Below, one piece after another: positions 22,737-31,733 of a stretch of DNA of 42,860 bases. The notes under the pieces are model-generated. The model ran no database searches, had not been told where the DNA came from, and worked only from the letters and a program-made list of their open reading frames with translations. The DNA is taken from contig NZ_JAEL01000048.1 of assembly GCF_000518885.1 (NCBI RefSeq), positions 1 through 42,860 of the forward strand, written 5' to 3'. Position 1 is the stretch's first letter. Every line of letters begins with the position of its first letter. This stretch comes from Bacillus sp. J33 (GTDB lineage: Bacteria > Bacillota > Bacilli > Bacillales > Cytobacillaceae). Both the position numbers and the translations under genes were made by a program.

Positions 22737-24227
22737 TTAACGTATAATTCCTTGCTTTAAAGCATGCTTTGTATAAATGCAGTTTGCTTTCCCATTACTA
22801 AAAACTTTCACACCTTTTGAATCCTTTTTAGGGAATACTCTTGCCGTAAATACAACTTCTCCATCATTGATAAACAATTCAGCAATACTATGATCCACAA
22901 ATACTTGAACTTTAACACAGCTTTCAATTCTCAGATCGGAACTTCTCATAAATCCATATTCCCCGCCAAAAGCTGACTCAAATTTTTCCCGATCCAATCT
23001 CACTGTTTGCTTTTCACGGTCAAACTCCAGTACAAGTCCTTCTGTGTCGGATGCAAACAATTCAATGCCAAACCTGGTGGCTTCAACTGCGTCAAATTCA
23101 AACTCGAGCTCATGCTGCCCGATTCCTTGATCCATACACTTGGTTCCACTTTCAATTGTGATTGTTTTTGAATGCGAATCTCTCCGCAGCTGCTTTAAGG
23201 CACCAGAAGGTCTTTGAACAAGCTTGCCATCTATAATCTTAAGTTCGCGCGGAATAGATAGGCAATGGGCCCATTCTTCTTGATCACTCGGATAATTGAT
23301 TTCCCCCATTCCAGCCCACGCAAATAAAAGGCGCTCATTGTTTTTTCCTGCAAAGGTTTGCGGTGCATAGAAATCAAAGCCCTTTTCTAGCTCCTGATAA
23401 TGCTCAACCTCATAATGCAATGTGTCAATATCCAGCTTTCCGGTTACATAGATAACATTATACAGATTATGGTAATCATGTCCTTGTGCCTTTAAACCTT
23501 GCGGGGAGAAGACCATAACATCTTTTCCGTTCAATTCAAAGTAATCAGGGCATTCGAGCATGTACACGGACTCCGGAAAATCTATTTGGAGATTCAGCTC
23601 GCCTTTGAAAGTCCAATCTAAAGCATTCTCAGATTCATAGATAATAATGGCTCCCGATAGATCAGCTCTTTGCGCCCCCAAAAGCATATAATAGCGACCA
23701 TTTTTTTCAAAAACCTTCGGGTCACGGACATGTCCTGTATACCCATTTGGAACACCGTTGATAATCGGGTTATTTTCATACTTTTGAATTTTCCCATCCT
23801 TATCCATTATAGCAAGGCATTGGTTTGCAGACCTATCCATTGCACTATATTTAATATTTCCTGTGTAATACAAGTATAGCTTTCCAGCGACTTCAAGAGA
23901 GGCACCGGAATACGCTCCATGAGATTCATAATCCTCTACAGGAACCAAAGCAACCGGGAGACGCTTCCAATTGACAAGATCCACCGATTTCACATGCGCC
24001 CAGTGTTTCATCCCGTGCATCGCACTGAACGGATACCATTGGTAAAATATATGGAATTCGCCATTAAAGTACGCAAGTCCGTTCGGATCGTTGAGCAGAC
24101 CAAACTGCGGGTGTATATGAAAAGCAGGCTTCCAATAAGATTTCTCAGATTTTTCCCTAAGCATTTCTAATTCATTTTCTTCCGCTTCATAAATTGTTCT
24201 ATATTTAGGTTCTCTGTATCTCTCCAT
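22737..24227 (-). CDS. scrB: Sucrose-6-phosphate hydrolase (glycoside hydrolase family 32)
   Basis: The 496-residue enzyme carries the three family 32 landmarks: nucleophile Asp in FGLLNDPNGLAYF (near residue 47), the transition-state Asp in HVRDPKVFEKNGRYYMLLG, and the acid/base Glu in MLECPDYFELNGKDVMVFSP. A C-terminal beta-sandwich part ends with VFVDHSIAELFINDG. It has no signal peptide, so it acts inside the cell on sucrose-6-phosphate, giving glucose-6-phosphate and fructose. It lies between the PTS permease and fructokinase genes in the same direction. The ATG has GGAGAGG nine bases upstream. Confidence 0.93.
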   Translation of the reverse strand: MERYREPKYRTIYEAEENELEMLREKSEKSYWKPAFHIHPQFGLLNDPNGLAYFNGEFHIFYQWYPFSAMHGMKHWAHVKSVDLVNWKRLPVALVPVEDYESHGAYSGASLEVAGKLYLYYTGNIKYSAMDRSANQCLAIMDKDGKIQKYENNPIINGVPNGYTGHVRDPKVFEKNGRYYMLLGAQRADLSGAIIIYESENALDWTFKGELNLQIDFPESVYMLECPDYFELNGKDVMVFSPQGLKAQGHDYHNLYNVIYVTGKLDIDTLHYEVEHYQELEKGFDFYAPQTFAGKNNERLLFAWAGMGEINYPSDQEEWAHCLSIPRELKIIDGKLVQRPSGALKQLRRDSHSKTITIESGTKCMDQGIGQHELEFEFDAVEATRFGIELFASDTEGLVLEFDREKQTVRLDREKFESAFGGEYGFMRSSDLRIESCVKVQVFVDHSIAELFINDGEVVFTARVFPKKDSKGVKVFSNGKANCIYTKHALKQGIIR

Positions 24228-24281
24228 TTTGAATCCTCTCCAGTAAAAATAGAAAAGAAAGGAAGTTCCCCTCCCCTTCTA

Positions 24282-25718
24282 TTAATCTAAGTTTGGTTTT
24301 TTTATCTTGAAATAAGAAACTGTTAAAATAGCTCCAACAGCCAATGCCAGCACATTGGCAAGAATATAATGAAGATGACCGCTGCCTTGTGCCGCAACAA
24401 TGGCAAAGCCAGGGATGGCTGTTGCTCCAAAGCCAAGCGCTTTAATTCCTGTCAGATAAACATAAGCTCCGCCAATTCCACCGCCAATGCAGCCCATAAT
24501 CAGCGGGAATCGATATTTAACATTAACACCGAAAAGTGCCGGTTCTGAGATTCCGAATAAAGTAGAACCAAATGCTGAAATACCAATTTGTTTTGCTTTA
24601 TCATTTTTCCAAAGGGCAAGTGTGTAGCCCAATACAGCCCCACCCTGTCCCATTAATGCAGCTGACATTAGCGGCATAATAAAGTTAAAGCCTGTGTCGG
24701 CAATCAGCTGGGCTTCCACAGCCCCAATGACATGGTGAAGGCCTGTAATAACGATTACCTGCTGAATGGCTGCAAACAGCATGAAACCAACAATCCCCAG
24801 GTTATCAACTGACCACATCAAGCCTGCTGTAATGCCATCTGATAACAGCCGCCCAAATGGGCCAATAGCAGAGAATAATAGGAAACCTGAAACGACTATC
24901 GTTAAAAAAGGTGCAAGGAAAAGCTTGATGATATCTGGAACTTTTCTGCTGAAAAACTGGTCAAGCTTTGCTACCACAAGACCCATCAAGAGCGCAATAA
25001 TAATGCCGCCCTGGAAAGCAACAAGTGAAACCTTCAGCCCAAACAAGCTGATGACTTCCGGCTCAACTGTTCCATTTCCAACTAGATAGGCATTTGCAAG
25101 ATCGGGATGAAGCATAATCGCACCTAATACTAAACCAAGAACCGGATTACCGCCGAATCGCTTTGTTGCTGAAAACACAACCAGCAATGGCAAAATGGTA
25201 AAGATGCCCGTGGACATTATGGATATAAATCGGTTAAATCCTGCAATGGCAGGATACATTTCAACAACAGATTGCTCACCGAAAATTCCCTGCTGGCTAA
25301 GAAGACCAGTCACACCCATTAACAGCGCTGCAGCCAGCAAACCTGGAATAATTTCAACAAACACGTCAGATAAAGCTTTAATTCCTTTTTGGAAGGGATT
25401 TTGCTTTTGCGCAGATTGCTGTTTCACATCTCCCAGTGACATTTCAGTAATGCCGGCTTCATCTGTGAAAACGGCATAGACATCATTAACCGTTCCCGCT
25501 CCGAAAATAATTTGCAGCTGGTCCCCCGCTGCGAACGAGCCTTTTACATGATCAAGCTGGCCAATCGCCTTTGTGTCGGCCAGTGAATGATCTTTAAGAA
25601 CTAAACGGAGCCTTGTCGCACAATGGGCCGCGCCTTGAAGATTTTCTTTGCCGCCTATTAATCTCATTAACTCTTTAACAGCAGGCAGGTATTTGGACTT
25701 TATATTTGAATTAGCCAT
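24282..25718 (-). CDS. scrA: Sucrose-specific PTS permease, EIIBC
   Basis: The 478-residue protein starts with an EIIB domain whose phospho-accepting Cys is in LQGAAHCATRLRLVLKDHSL (near residue 33). An EIIC membrane domain of about ten helices follows from residue 110, with GLHHVIGAVEAQLI and GISEPALFGVN typical of the glucose-sucrose superfamily. There is no EIIA domain, as in ScrA/SacP, so phosphate must come from a glucose-type EIIA encoded elsewhere. It imports sucrose as sucrose-6-phosphate. First gene of the operon; its leader holds three GGAACCGGTTCC operators and a cre site. GGAGG lies ten bases before the ATG. Confidence 0.92.
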   Translation of the reverse strand: MANSNIKSKYLPAVKELMRLIGGKENLQGAAHCATRLRLVLKDHSLADTKAIGQLDHVKGSFAAGDQLQIIFGAGTVNDVYAVFTDEAGITEMSLGDVKQQSAQKQNPFQKGIKALSDVFVEIIPGLLAAALLMGVTGLLSQQGIFGEQSVVEMYPAIAGFNRFISIMSTGIFTILPLLVVFSATKRFGGNPVLGLVLGAIMLHPDLANAYLVGNGTVEPEVISLFGLKVSLVAFQGGIIIALLMGLVVAKLDQFFSRKVPDIIKLFLAPFLTIVVSGFLLFSAIGPFGRLLSDGITAGLMWSVDNLGIVGFMLFAAIQQVIVITGLHHVIGAVEAQLIADTGFNFIMPLMSAALMGQGGAVLGYTLALWKNDKAKQIGISAFGSTLFGISEPALFGVNVKYRFPLIMGCIGGGIGGAYVYLTGIKALGFGATAIPGFAIVAAQGSGHLHYILANVLALAVGAILTVSYFKIKKPNLD

Positions 25719-25748
25719 TTCTCTAATTCCTCCCTTTTTGATCTACTT

Positions 25749-25762
25749 CGGAACCGGTTCCG
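25749..25762 (-). promoter_or_regulatory. ScrR operator 1
   Basis: CGGAACCGGTTCCG is a perfect palindrome, about 30 bases before the PTS start codon. It is one of three identical 12-bp cores in this 240-base leader. Confidence 0.8.
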
Positions 25763-25825
25763 TTTAAGGGTTTAAAACAATAGCAAACCCTTGCCCTTTC
25801 CTAGTAATATAGAATTCTTCTTTTT

Positions 25826-25839
25826 TGGAACCGGTTCCA
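25826..25839 (-). promoter_or_regulatory. ScrR operator 2
   Basis: TGGAACCGGTTCCA is a perfect palindrome with the same core as sites 1 and 3, 77 bases from site 1. Confidence 0.8.
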
Positions 25840-25890
25840 TTTCATTTGGAAAAAATAACCGATCGTCCCGTCAATTTTGAGTATGGATGA

Positions 25891-25904
25891 CGGGAACCGG
25901 TTCC
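25891..25904 (-). promoter_or_regulatory. ScrR operator 3
   Basis: GGGAACCGGTTCCC is a perfect palindrome with the same core, 65 bases from site 2. Spacing of the three sites would allow looping by a LacI-type repressor. Confidence 0.8.
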
Positions 25905-25917
25905 CAAGCTTATTTTA

Positions 25918-25963
25918 TAATACCGTTTTCATTTACACAACCCTTTTTTTGAAAACGGTATCA
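25918..25963 (-). promoter_or_regulatory. cre site with an inverted near-copy at the end of scrR
   Basis: TGAAAACGGTATCA (25950-25963) fits the CcpA cre consensus fully and overlaps the scrR stop codon. An inverted copy with one mismatch lies at 25918-25931. Together they make perfect 10-bp arms TACCGTTTTC and GAAAACGGTA with a 20-base loop. The pair could bind CcpA upstream of the PTS promoter, or its transcript could fold as a weak terminator for scrR. Confidence 0.6.
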
Positions 25964-26950
25964 GCTTTTCACACATTTCACGCTTTCGCCTTTAACAAAT
26001 TCAAATCCAGTGATTTGCAGTTCTGGGACTTCTTCGCCATTCGTCATTTTAATAATTGTCTGGGCTGCCATCTTCCCTGATGTTTCATTTTTGAATCGAA
26101 TGGTTGTCAGAGCAGGATGGATGACTTCGGAAATATTGTATCCGCCAAAGCCTGCCAGTGAAAAATCGTCTGGGACTTTTTTGCCCAGTTTCGAGATGGT
26201 CTTCATCGCCCCGAATGCAATCGTATCTGTCGCGCAAATAATGGCTGTTGGCGTAAAGCTCTCGAGCATAACCTTCGTAATTCTGGCTGCATCATGCAAA
26301 TCAAATTCAGATGTATAGGTTTTAATATTTGTCACGCCCGCTTCCCTCAGTCCATCCAGGATCCCCTGCTTCCGCCGCAGTCCGACAGCAATATCACTTT
26401 CCGTTACTCCAATATACGCAACCGACTGGTGCCCATTTTTGGCAATATATTGTCCCATTTTATAGCCAGCGTGATAATCATCATTAATAATACAGCTGCA
26501 CTGATCCACTTCCTGGGCAACAATCAAAACGGGAATCTGAATCGAGTTAATTGTCTCAATATGTTTTTCCGTCACGCCCGTCGCAATCAGAATAATGCCA
26601 TCAACCTTCTGTCGCGAAAGGCTAATCAGGCTTTCGATTTCACGTTCAACATACTTGCTCGTGCTAATAATAAGCGTCGTATAATCACGCTTGCGAAGCT
26701 CCTCATCAATTGCCATTAATACCGTAGATGTCACATAGGAATCAAGCGTCGGGGCGATAACCCCAATGAAATTCGTCCTTTTCGCTTTCAGGCTCTGGGC
26801 AAAGGAATTTGGCTCGTACTTTGTTTCCTCTATCACCTTTCGGATCTTTTCTTTAGTCTTTTCACTAACATTTCCGCCATTTAAATATCTGGAAACCGTA
26901 CTTTTTGCAACACCTGCCAGCTCGGCAATATCTTTAATGGTTGTATTCAT
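25961..26950 (-). CDS. scrR: LacI-family repressor of the sucrose operon
   Basis: The 329-residue protein has the LacI headpiece TIKDIAELAGVAKSTVSRYL with hinge EPNSFAQSLKAKRTNFIGVI, then a periplasmic-binding-protein-like core ending near LTTIRFKNETSGKMAA. It lies directly upstream of the sucrose genes on the same strand. The three GGAACCGGTTCC sites in the PTS leader are typical LacI-family palindromes and are the likely targets. The effector is probably fructose or a sucrose-derived phosphate, by analogy with ScrR; this is inference. GAAAGGTG precedes the ATG. Confidence 0.88.
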   Translation of the reverse strand: MNTTIKDIAELAGVAKSTVSRYLNGGNVSEKTKEKIRKVIEETKYEPNSFAQSLKAKRTNFIGVIAPTLDSYVTSTVLMAIDEELRKRDYTTLIISTSKYVEREIESLISLSRQKVDGIILIATGVTEKHIETINSIQIPVLIVAQEVDQCSCIINDDYHAGYKMGQYIAKNGHQSVAYIGVTESDIAVGLRRKQGILDGLREAGVTNIKTYTSEFDLHDAARITKVMLESFTPTAIICATDTIAFGAMKTISKLGKKVPDDFSLAGFGGYNISEVIHPALTTIRFKNETSGKMAAQTIIKMTNGEEVPELQITGFEFVKGESVKCVKS

Positions 26951-27028
26951 GCACCTTTCACCTTTTTCACTGTAAGCTAGAATGCTTTCATTATATATTA
27001 TCGTCCGGGATGTTAAAAGAAGGCAGGC

Positions 27029-27121
27029 AAGTTGACGATATATTGAAGAAGTTGATGATATATTTTGATAGTTGACGATATATTAAAGAAGTTGATGATA
27101 AAATCATGCAAGTTGACGATA
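27029..27121. repeat. Tandem array of five 20-21 bp units upstream of scrR
   Basis: GTTGACGATA or GTTGATGATA begins at 27031, 27051, 27071, 27091 and 27112. Most units continue TATT and end GAAGAA or similar. C and T alternate strictly at the sixth position (GAC, GAT, GAC, GAT, GAC). The period is two DNA helical turns. It begins about 80 bases upstream of the scrR start codon. Two overlapping open frames on the minus strand are by-products of the repeat. Confidence 0.8.
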
Positions 27122-27756
27122 TAGAGCCCCTCTCGATCATTCCGCCCCCCAAAAGTATATAAACTGACCCCAAATTTTGCATAAATAAGGTTTCCGCCGT
27201 TTAAAAAGAGTAAAATGCTGCAACAAATAGCTAAAACCACAAACAAATTTACTTATTTCCATAAATTTGATCAGCAGGCAATACGATTTCCTTCCAAACC
27301 CAACATTTTATCCTGAATTTGCTGTGGTGGAACTCTTTAATAATCGCCCTATTTTATCTACTGCAGGTTTTGTATCTGAATTCCTATTAAATAAACATAA
27401 TCAAGTACTCCATCACTTGATGCTTTTCCTGTCCAAAACCGACTGCTGAAGTTTATGACTGAAAACCGTCTAGAATGAAAAATTGTAATCAAAATTGTCC
27501 TGGCTGCCATATACAGTTATTATCCCCACATCACATTTTCACCCTATTGAAATACGTTCTGTTTGATTTGATTTTTACTCTAAAATCACTCTTATATCAC
27601 AATCTGCATCCCCAAAATTTTTCTTAATCATCTTCCTAAAACACTTGTGTATTTCAAATGAAAACCTTATAATCTAAAATAATAAAATCACATTGGATTA
27701 CTTGGAATTAAATGCGTGAATTTTCTAACTCAAACTATTGAAATGAGGTTTTTACT
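27122..27756. other. Intergenic stretch without a supported gene
   Basis: About 635 bases between the tandem array and the cysP-like gene. A 60-codon open frame at 27267-27449 has no ribosome-binding site and an unconvincing composition. I see no strong hairpin, tRNA or riboswitch. The last 60 bases should hold the promoter of the transporter gene. Confidence 0.5.
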
Positions 27757-28836
27757 TTGTTAACCTACATCGCAATCGCTGTTGCCCTTTTCTTTGCTAT
27801 GAACATAGGAGCAAGCGGAACAGCTGCTTCCATGGGTGCACCATATGGAGCCGGGGCCATAAAAAATAAGCGGCTGGCACTTCTGTTAGTTGCAGTCTCT
27901 GCTTTTTTAGGTGCTTTTTTAGGCGGGGGCGAAGTAGTTAAAACCATTGGGAAAGGCATTATTCCTACTGGTATTTTGGATGCCCAAATTGTTGTCATCA
28001 TATTATTGGGAGCTACCTTGACACTTTTTATAGCAAATTTGATCGGAATTCCTTTATCAACAAGTGAGGTAACAGTAGGATCGATTATAGGAGTTGGAGC
28101 TGCCTTCCAGGCAATCTACACAGATACATTATTTATCATCATTGCTTTTTGGATGATCGTCCCAGTCACGTCCTTCCTGATTACCTTTGGATTAGGCTAC
28201 TTGATTCATTACTCAGAAAACAGATGGCCGGGACTCACCGGGAACGGCACATGGACAAAATGGCTCTCGCTGCTGCTTGTAATAGGGGGCTGCCTTGAGG
28301 CTTTTTCTGCAGGAATGAATAACGTAGCCAATGCCATTGGTCCTCTCGTGGGAGCAGGCATGATTTCATCAAATAGTGGACTTTTACTGGGTGCCCTATT
28401 TGTCTCTTTAGGTGCTTTATTCCTGGGAAGCAGAGTATTAGAAACAAACGGCAAAAAAATAACCAGCCTTTCATTATTGCAAGGAAGCGCTGTTTCATTT
28501 ACAGGAGGAACATTGGTTATTATCGCTTCCATCTTTGGGCTTCCCATCCCTCTTACCCAGGTAACAACCTGCGGAATACTGGGGGTGGGAGCTGCAAAAG
28601 ACGGATTCTCTATATTAAAGAAAAACGTGATCAAACGGATTGCTTTAGTTTGGGTGATCTCACCTTTGGCTTCACTCATTGTCTCATATCTATTAATCAA
28701 TTTATTTAGCAAATTCGATATCTACAACGTCTTAATAGTTACAAGCGCACTGATTGTAGCGGTCGGGAGCATTGTTTTATCCAGAATTGAGAGAAATGAG
28801 AAAAGAAGTTACTATGATGCTGGCGGAGGGATTTAA
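27757..28836 (+). CDS. cysP: CysP-like PiT-family anion permease (sulfate or phosphate)
   Basis: The 359-residue membrane protein has about ten helices and the duplicated PiT signature. The first copy is ALFFAMNIGASGTAASMGAP and the second EAFSAGMNNVANAIGPLVGA. GIPLSTSEVTVGSIIGVGAA and LPIPLTQVTTCGILGVGAA are paired re-entrant segments. The Gly-Ala-Ser in place of Gly-x-Asn-Asp in the first repeat is what distinguishes B. subtilis CysP, a sulfate permease, from true phosphate carriers. No sulfur-assimilation genes are nearby, so the substrate is not certain. The TTG start has GAGG eight bases upstream. Confidence 0.82.
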   Translation: MLTYIAIAVALFFAMNIGASGTAASMGAPYGAGAIKNKRLALLLVAVSAFLGAFLGGGEVVKTIGKGIIPTGILDAQIVVIILLGATLTLFIANLIGIPLSTSEVTVGSIIGVGAAFQAIYTDTLFIIIAFWMIVPVTSFLITFGLGYLIHYSENRWPGLTGNGTWTKWLSLLLVIGGCLEAFSAGMNNVANAIGPLVGAGMISSNSGLLLGALFVSLGALFLGSRVLETNGKKITSLSLLQGSAVSFTGGTLVIIASIFGLPIPLTQVTTCGILGVGAAKDGFSILKKNVIKRIALVWVISPLASLIVSYLLINLFSKFDIYNVLIVTSALIVAVGSIVLSRIERNEKRSYYDAGGGI

Positions 28837-28850
28837 CTGGAACAGAAAAA

Positions 28851-28878
28851 TGGGTCTGCTTTAAAATGTACAGACCCA
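28851..28878 (+). terminator. Hairpin after the cysP-like gene
   Basis: TGGGTCTG and CAGACCCA form an 8-bp stem with a 12-base loop, 15 bases after the stop codon. There is no good T tract, so termination is likely weak. Confidence 0.45.
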
Positions 28879-28900
28879 TAAACGACATTTCTTTGATTCA

Positions 28901-29000
28901 TTTTATTCCCTTTTGTCCTTCATTCCCATTATGAAGGACATTTGTTTCTCTCTTTTATTCCCTTTTGTCCTTCATCCCATTCACGAAAGACATTTCATAC
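28901..29000. repeat. Two direct repeats of about 52 bp, each with an internal palindrome
   Basis: TTTTATTCCCTTTTGTCCTT starts at 28901 and again at 28953. Each is followed by CATCCCAT or CATTCCCATT, then GAAGGACATTT or GAAAGACATTT. TGTCCTTCAT and ATGAAGGACA within unit 1 form a hairpin. The tail of a third unit (GACATTTCTTTGATTC) precedes unit 1. They lie between the convergent cysP-like and SDR genes. Confidence 0.7.
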
Positions 29001-29029
29001 CTCAATATTTATATCCCTGGATAAAAATT

Positions 29030-29791
29030 TTAGAATGCCGCAGTCCATCCGCCATCTGCGACGATGACTGTTCCGTTTACAAAGCTTGATTCATCAGATG
29101 CTAAAAATAATGCAACCTGGGCAATTTCTTCCGGCTGTCCTATTCTTGGCATGACACCTTGAACTGCCTTCGTGCGTCCGAAGCCGAATTCATTTATGTT
29201 TTTCATGGACGATCCAATATTGGTTTCTACGCCGCCGGGAGCAATGGCGTTACAGCGGATTCCGCTTTTTGCGTACATATAGCCAGTATTTTTGGTAAGC
29301 CCAACTACTGCATGTTTTGATGCCCCATAAGCTGCCCCAGCATGAGCGCCATTTAATCCTCCAGTAGAAGCCGTATTAATGATTACACCTTTTCCTTTTT
29401 CTAAAAAGATCGGTATGGCTTTGCGCATGGCACGCATAACACCTTTTGTATTGATATCAAATATTAAATCCCATCGATCATCCTGAATGTCACCGACCGG
29501 TTCAAACCCATCCATAATCCCAGCGTTATTGACTAAAATATCTAAAGTGCCAAATTCATTTACAGCTGCATCGATCATATTTTCAATGTCTTCTTGTTTG
29601 GCAACATTAGCCTTAACAGCTTTGGCAGATCCGCCATTCTCAATAATCATTTTTGCAACCGTCTCTGCCCCTTCAAGGTTTAGATCAGCTACAATGACTT
29701 TTGCACCTTCTCTGGCATACAATTCTGCGATCGCTTTTCCCATTCCTGATGCTGCACCTGTTACAACTGCTACCTGATCTTGAAGCTTCAT
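29030..29791 (-). CDS. Short-chain dehydrogenase/reductase
   Basis: The 253-residue classical SDR has TGAASGMGKAIAELYAREGA (cofactor loop TGxxxGxG), VADLNLEGAE after beta-2, suggesting preference for NAD, and NNAGIMDGFEP. The catalytic residues are Ser in NTASTGGLNGA, Tyr and Lys in AAYGASKHAVV. The C-terminus GTVIVADGGWTAAF is typical. Substrate not identifiable. The ATG at 29791 has GGAGG with suitable spacing. It is divergent from a TetR gene, which probably controls it. Confidence 0.9.
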   Translation of the reverse strand: MKLQDQVAVVTGAASGMGKAIAELYAREGAKVIVADLNLEGAETVAKMIIENGGSAKAVKANVAKQEDIENMIDAAVNEFGTLDILVNNAGIMDGFEPVGDIQDDRWDLIFDINTKGVMRAMRKAIPIFLEKGKGVIINTASTGGLNGAHAGAAYGASKHAVVGLTKNTGYMYAKSGIRCNAIAPGGVETNIGSSMKNINEFGFGRTKAVQGVMPRIGQPEEIAQVALFLASDESSFVNGTVIVADGGWTAAF

Positions 29792-29908
29792 TATTATAAT
29801 TCCTCCAGTTATGAGATTTTTCAACACTTGTTGATTATCTTTAACATCTTTATAATATTTTAATAAAACGAACCATTCAATCAGCAAATAAGGAGGAATT
29901 TGTCGGCT

Positions 29909-29934
29909 AACAAACAATTCCGCTTCTGTTTGTT
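29909..29934. promoter_or_regulatory. Inverted repeat between the SDR and TetR genes
   Basis: AACAAACA and TGTTTGTT flank a 10-base centre. The position between divergent genes suggests the operator of the TetR regulator. Confidence 0.5.
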
Positions 29935-29969
29935 TATTAATTCTGTTTATTCAACATAGGAGGCATTTT

Positions 29970-30587
29970 ATGTTTAAAAACAATTCTGATATTGACAGAA
30001 GAATTACAAAATCAAAGCAAGCCTTAAGGGCAGCACTTCTATCATTAATGCAGTCGAAGGAATTTAAAAAAATTACAATTACAGACATAGTACAGGCCGC
30101 AAACTTAAATAGAGGCACTTTTTATAAGCATTATGAATACAAAGAGGACATACTGGATGAAATAATTGATGATGTTATATCAGATTTAATCGCCTCCTAC
30201 CGTGAACCTTATCAAAACACGGAAGTTTTTGAGGTAAAGTCCCTAACCTCTTCTGCCATTAAAATCTTTGAACATATAAGCAACAATAGGGAATTTTATA
30301 CCTTAATCCTAAAATCAAATACATTATCCGGCTTACAGCAGAAGCTTTGCAATGTTTTAAAGGGGTTAACTTTAGAAGACCTAAAGGGTGATTTACCCAA
30401 TCCGAAGATCAATCGGGAACTGCAAGTCAGCTTTTATGTGCATGCCCTTTTCGGCATGATTACCGAGTGGATCAATGAAGGATTTAAATACAGTTCAGAT
30501 TATATGGCGGAACAATTATTGGAAATAATAAAAAGTAAGCAAACGGATTCAGTATACACATTTACATATTCGGAAAGAAACGAGTGA
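29970..30587 (+). CDS. TetR/AcrR-family regulator, probably of the divergent SDR
   Basis: The 205-residue protein has an N-terminal TetR domain: SKQALRAALLSLMQSKEFKK, then ITITDIVQAANLNRGTFYKH, then YEYKEDIL. The C-terminal part (FYVHALFGMITEWINEGFKY) resembles the TetR group related to DhaS-type regulators. An inverted repeat lies 36 bases upstream, shared with the SDR promoter. Ligand unknown. AGGAGG precedes the ATG by eight bases. Confidence 0.85.
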   Translation: MFKNNSDIDRRITKSKQALRAALLSLMQSKEFKKITITDIVQAANLNRGTFYKHYEYKEDILDEIIDDVISDLIASYREPYQNTEVFEVKSLTSSAIKIFEHISNNREFYTLILKSNTLSGLQQKLCNVLKGLTLEDLKGDLPNPKINRELQVSFYVHALFGMITEWINEGFKYSSDYMAEQLLEIIKSKQTDSVYTFTYSERNE

Positions 30588-30779
30588 ATTAAGAGAAACG
30601 ATTTTGAAGAAAAATGCCACCTTCCCGTCCACAAGAGGCCACTTATTAACTTTGTGCTGCAATCATTTTCTAAGCAGTTCTAACCAAAATTCAAAAATGG
30701 GTAAACCCTCTTTCTTTAATCATAATTTAATGGAATATAGATACACTAAGCCTAGATATTTCACGGAAGGATAACAGCT

Positions 30780-31733
30780 ATGACCGAAAATATGACTGAA
30801 AAAAAAGACATACAAAAGATTCTCAATAGACTAGCTGATTCAGACCAAAAAATCAATTTCAAAAACCCTGTTCATTTATCCCCTGACTTACAAGAATACC
30901 TGAACTATTACGGGTTTCAGTTGAAAAATATCGATTATCATTTCGGAAAAATTGATATTAATGGGACACCAATCATGGTCCAAATGTTTTCACCAAAAAC
31001 ATGCATCGGTACCGTTGTATTATTGCATGGGTATTTGGATCATGTAGGAATTTTAAAAAATATTATTCAGCATCTAAACCGCCAGAAATACAGGGTCATC
31101 AGTTATGATTTACAAGGACATGGACTCTCGGGAGGGGAAAAAGCTTCTGTTAAAAGTTTTTCCGATTATGTATTGACGCTTGAAGAGTTGATGAACCAAA
31201 CGAAGAAGGAAATTTCCGGTCCCATTTATGGGATTGGACATAGTACAGGCGGGGCCATTTTGATCAATTATATTTTAAAGCAGCCAGAAGCACAGTTTAA
31301 TAAAATTATTCTTATTGCTCCCTTGGTTAGATCGAAACATTGGCTTTTGTCAAAAATCGGCTATTATCTAATTGAGCCAATTCCCTTCATGAAGGAGGTT
31401 CACAGGAAATTCCGCGTAAACTCCTCAGATAAACAATTTCTCAGCTTTATTAAAAATGATCCGCTGCAGCCAAAAGCCATTCCAATTGAATGGTTAAATT
31501 CACTTATCAGCTGGAACGAGGAAATTCAAACCTATAACGCATGTGATACAGAGACTCTGTTGATACAAGGAACAAACGACCGGACTGTTGAGTGGAAGTA
31601 TAATCTGAATTTTATTAAGGAAAAATTCAATCATTTACATATTAAACTAATTAAAAACGGCAGACACCAATTGTTTAATGAAAAACCTCCTATTCGTGAC
31701 CAAGTGTTCAAGGAGATTGAGCGTTTTTTGTAA
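30780..31733 (+). CDS. Alpha/beta hydrolase, monoacylglycerol lipase / lysophospholipase type
   Basis: The 317-residue protein has an oxyanion-side motif VVLLHGYLDHVGI, then YDLQGHGLSGGEKASVKSF, and nucleophile Ser in YGIGHSTGGAILINY. The acid Asp is in LLIQGTNDRTVEW and the catalytic His in IKNGRHQLFNE. This order and the GHGxSxG segment are typical of the Hydrolase_4 (lysophospholipase/monoacylglycerol lipase) group. There is no signal peptide, so it is intracellular. The true substrate is unknown. Repeat copy 6 begins at the base after the stop codon. Confidence 0.85.
   Translation: MTENMTEKKDIQKILNRLADSDQKINFKNPVHLSPDLQEYLNYYGFQLKNIDYHFGKIDINGTPIMVQMFSPKTCIGTVVLLHGYLDHVGILKNIIQHLNRQKYRVISYDLQGHGLSGGEKASVKSFSDYVLTLEELMNQTKKEISGPIYGIGHSTGGAILINYILKQPEAQFNKIILIAPLVRSKHWLLSKIGYYLIEPIPFMKEVHRKFRVNSSDKQFLSFIKNDPLQPKAIPIEWLNSLISWNEEIQTYNACDTETLLIQGTNDRTVEWKYNLNFIKEKFNHLHIKLIKNGRHQLFNEKPPIRDQVFKEIERFL

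Noticed and set aside
27029..27121. CRISPR-like array
   Set aside because: Units are 20-21 bp with no unique spacers between them and no cas genes nearby; it is a simple tandem repeat.
26991..27246. Two overlapping minus-strand frames of 63 and 77 codons
   Set aside because: Their sequence is generated by the 20-bp tandem repeats; no ribosome-binding site.
27267..27449. 60-codon plus-strand frame
   Set aside because: No ribosome-binding site, no recognisable motif, and its composition looks non-coding.
28209..28712. 167-codon minus-strand frame
   Set aside because: Antisense of the cysP-like gene; Pro/Ala-rich composition is typical of a shadow of a membrane-protein gene.
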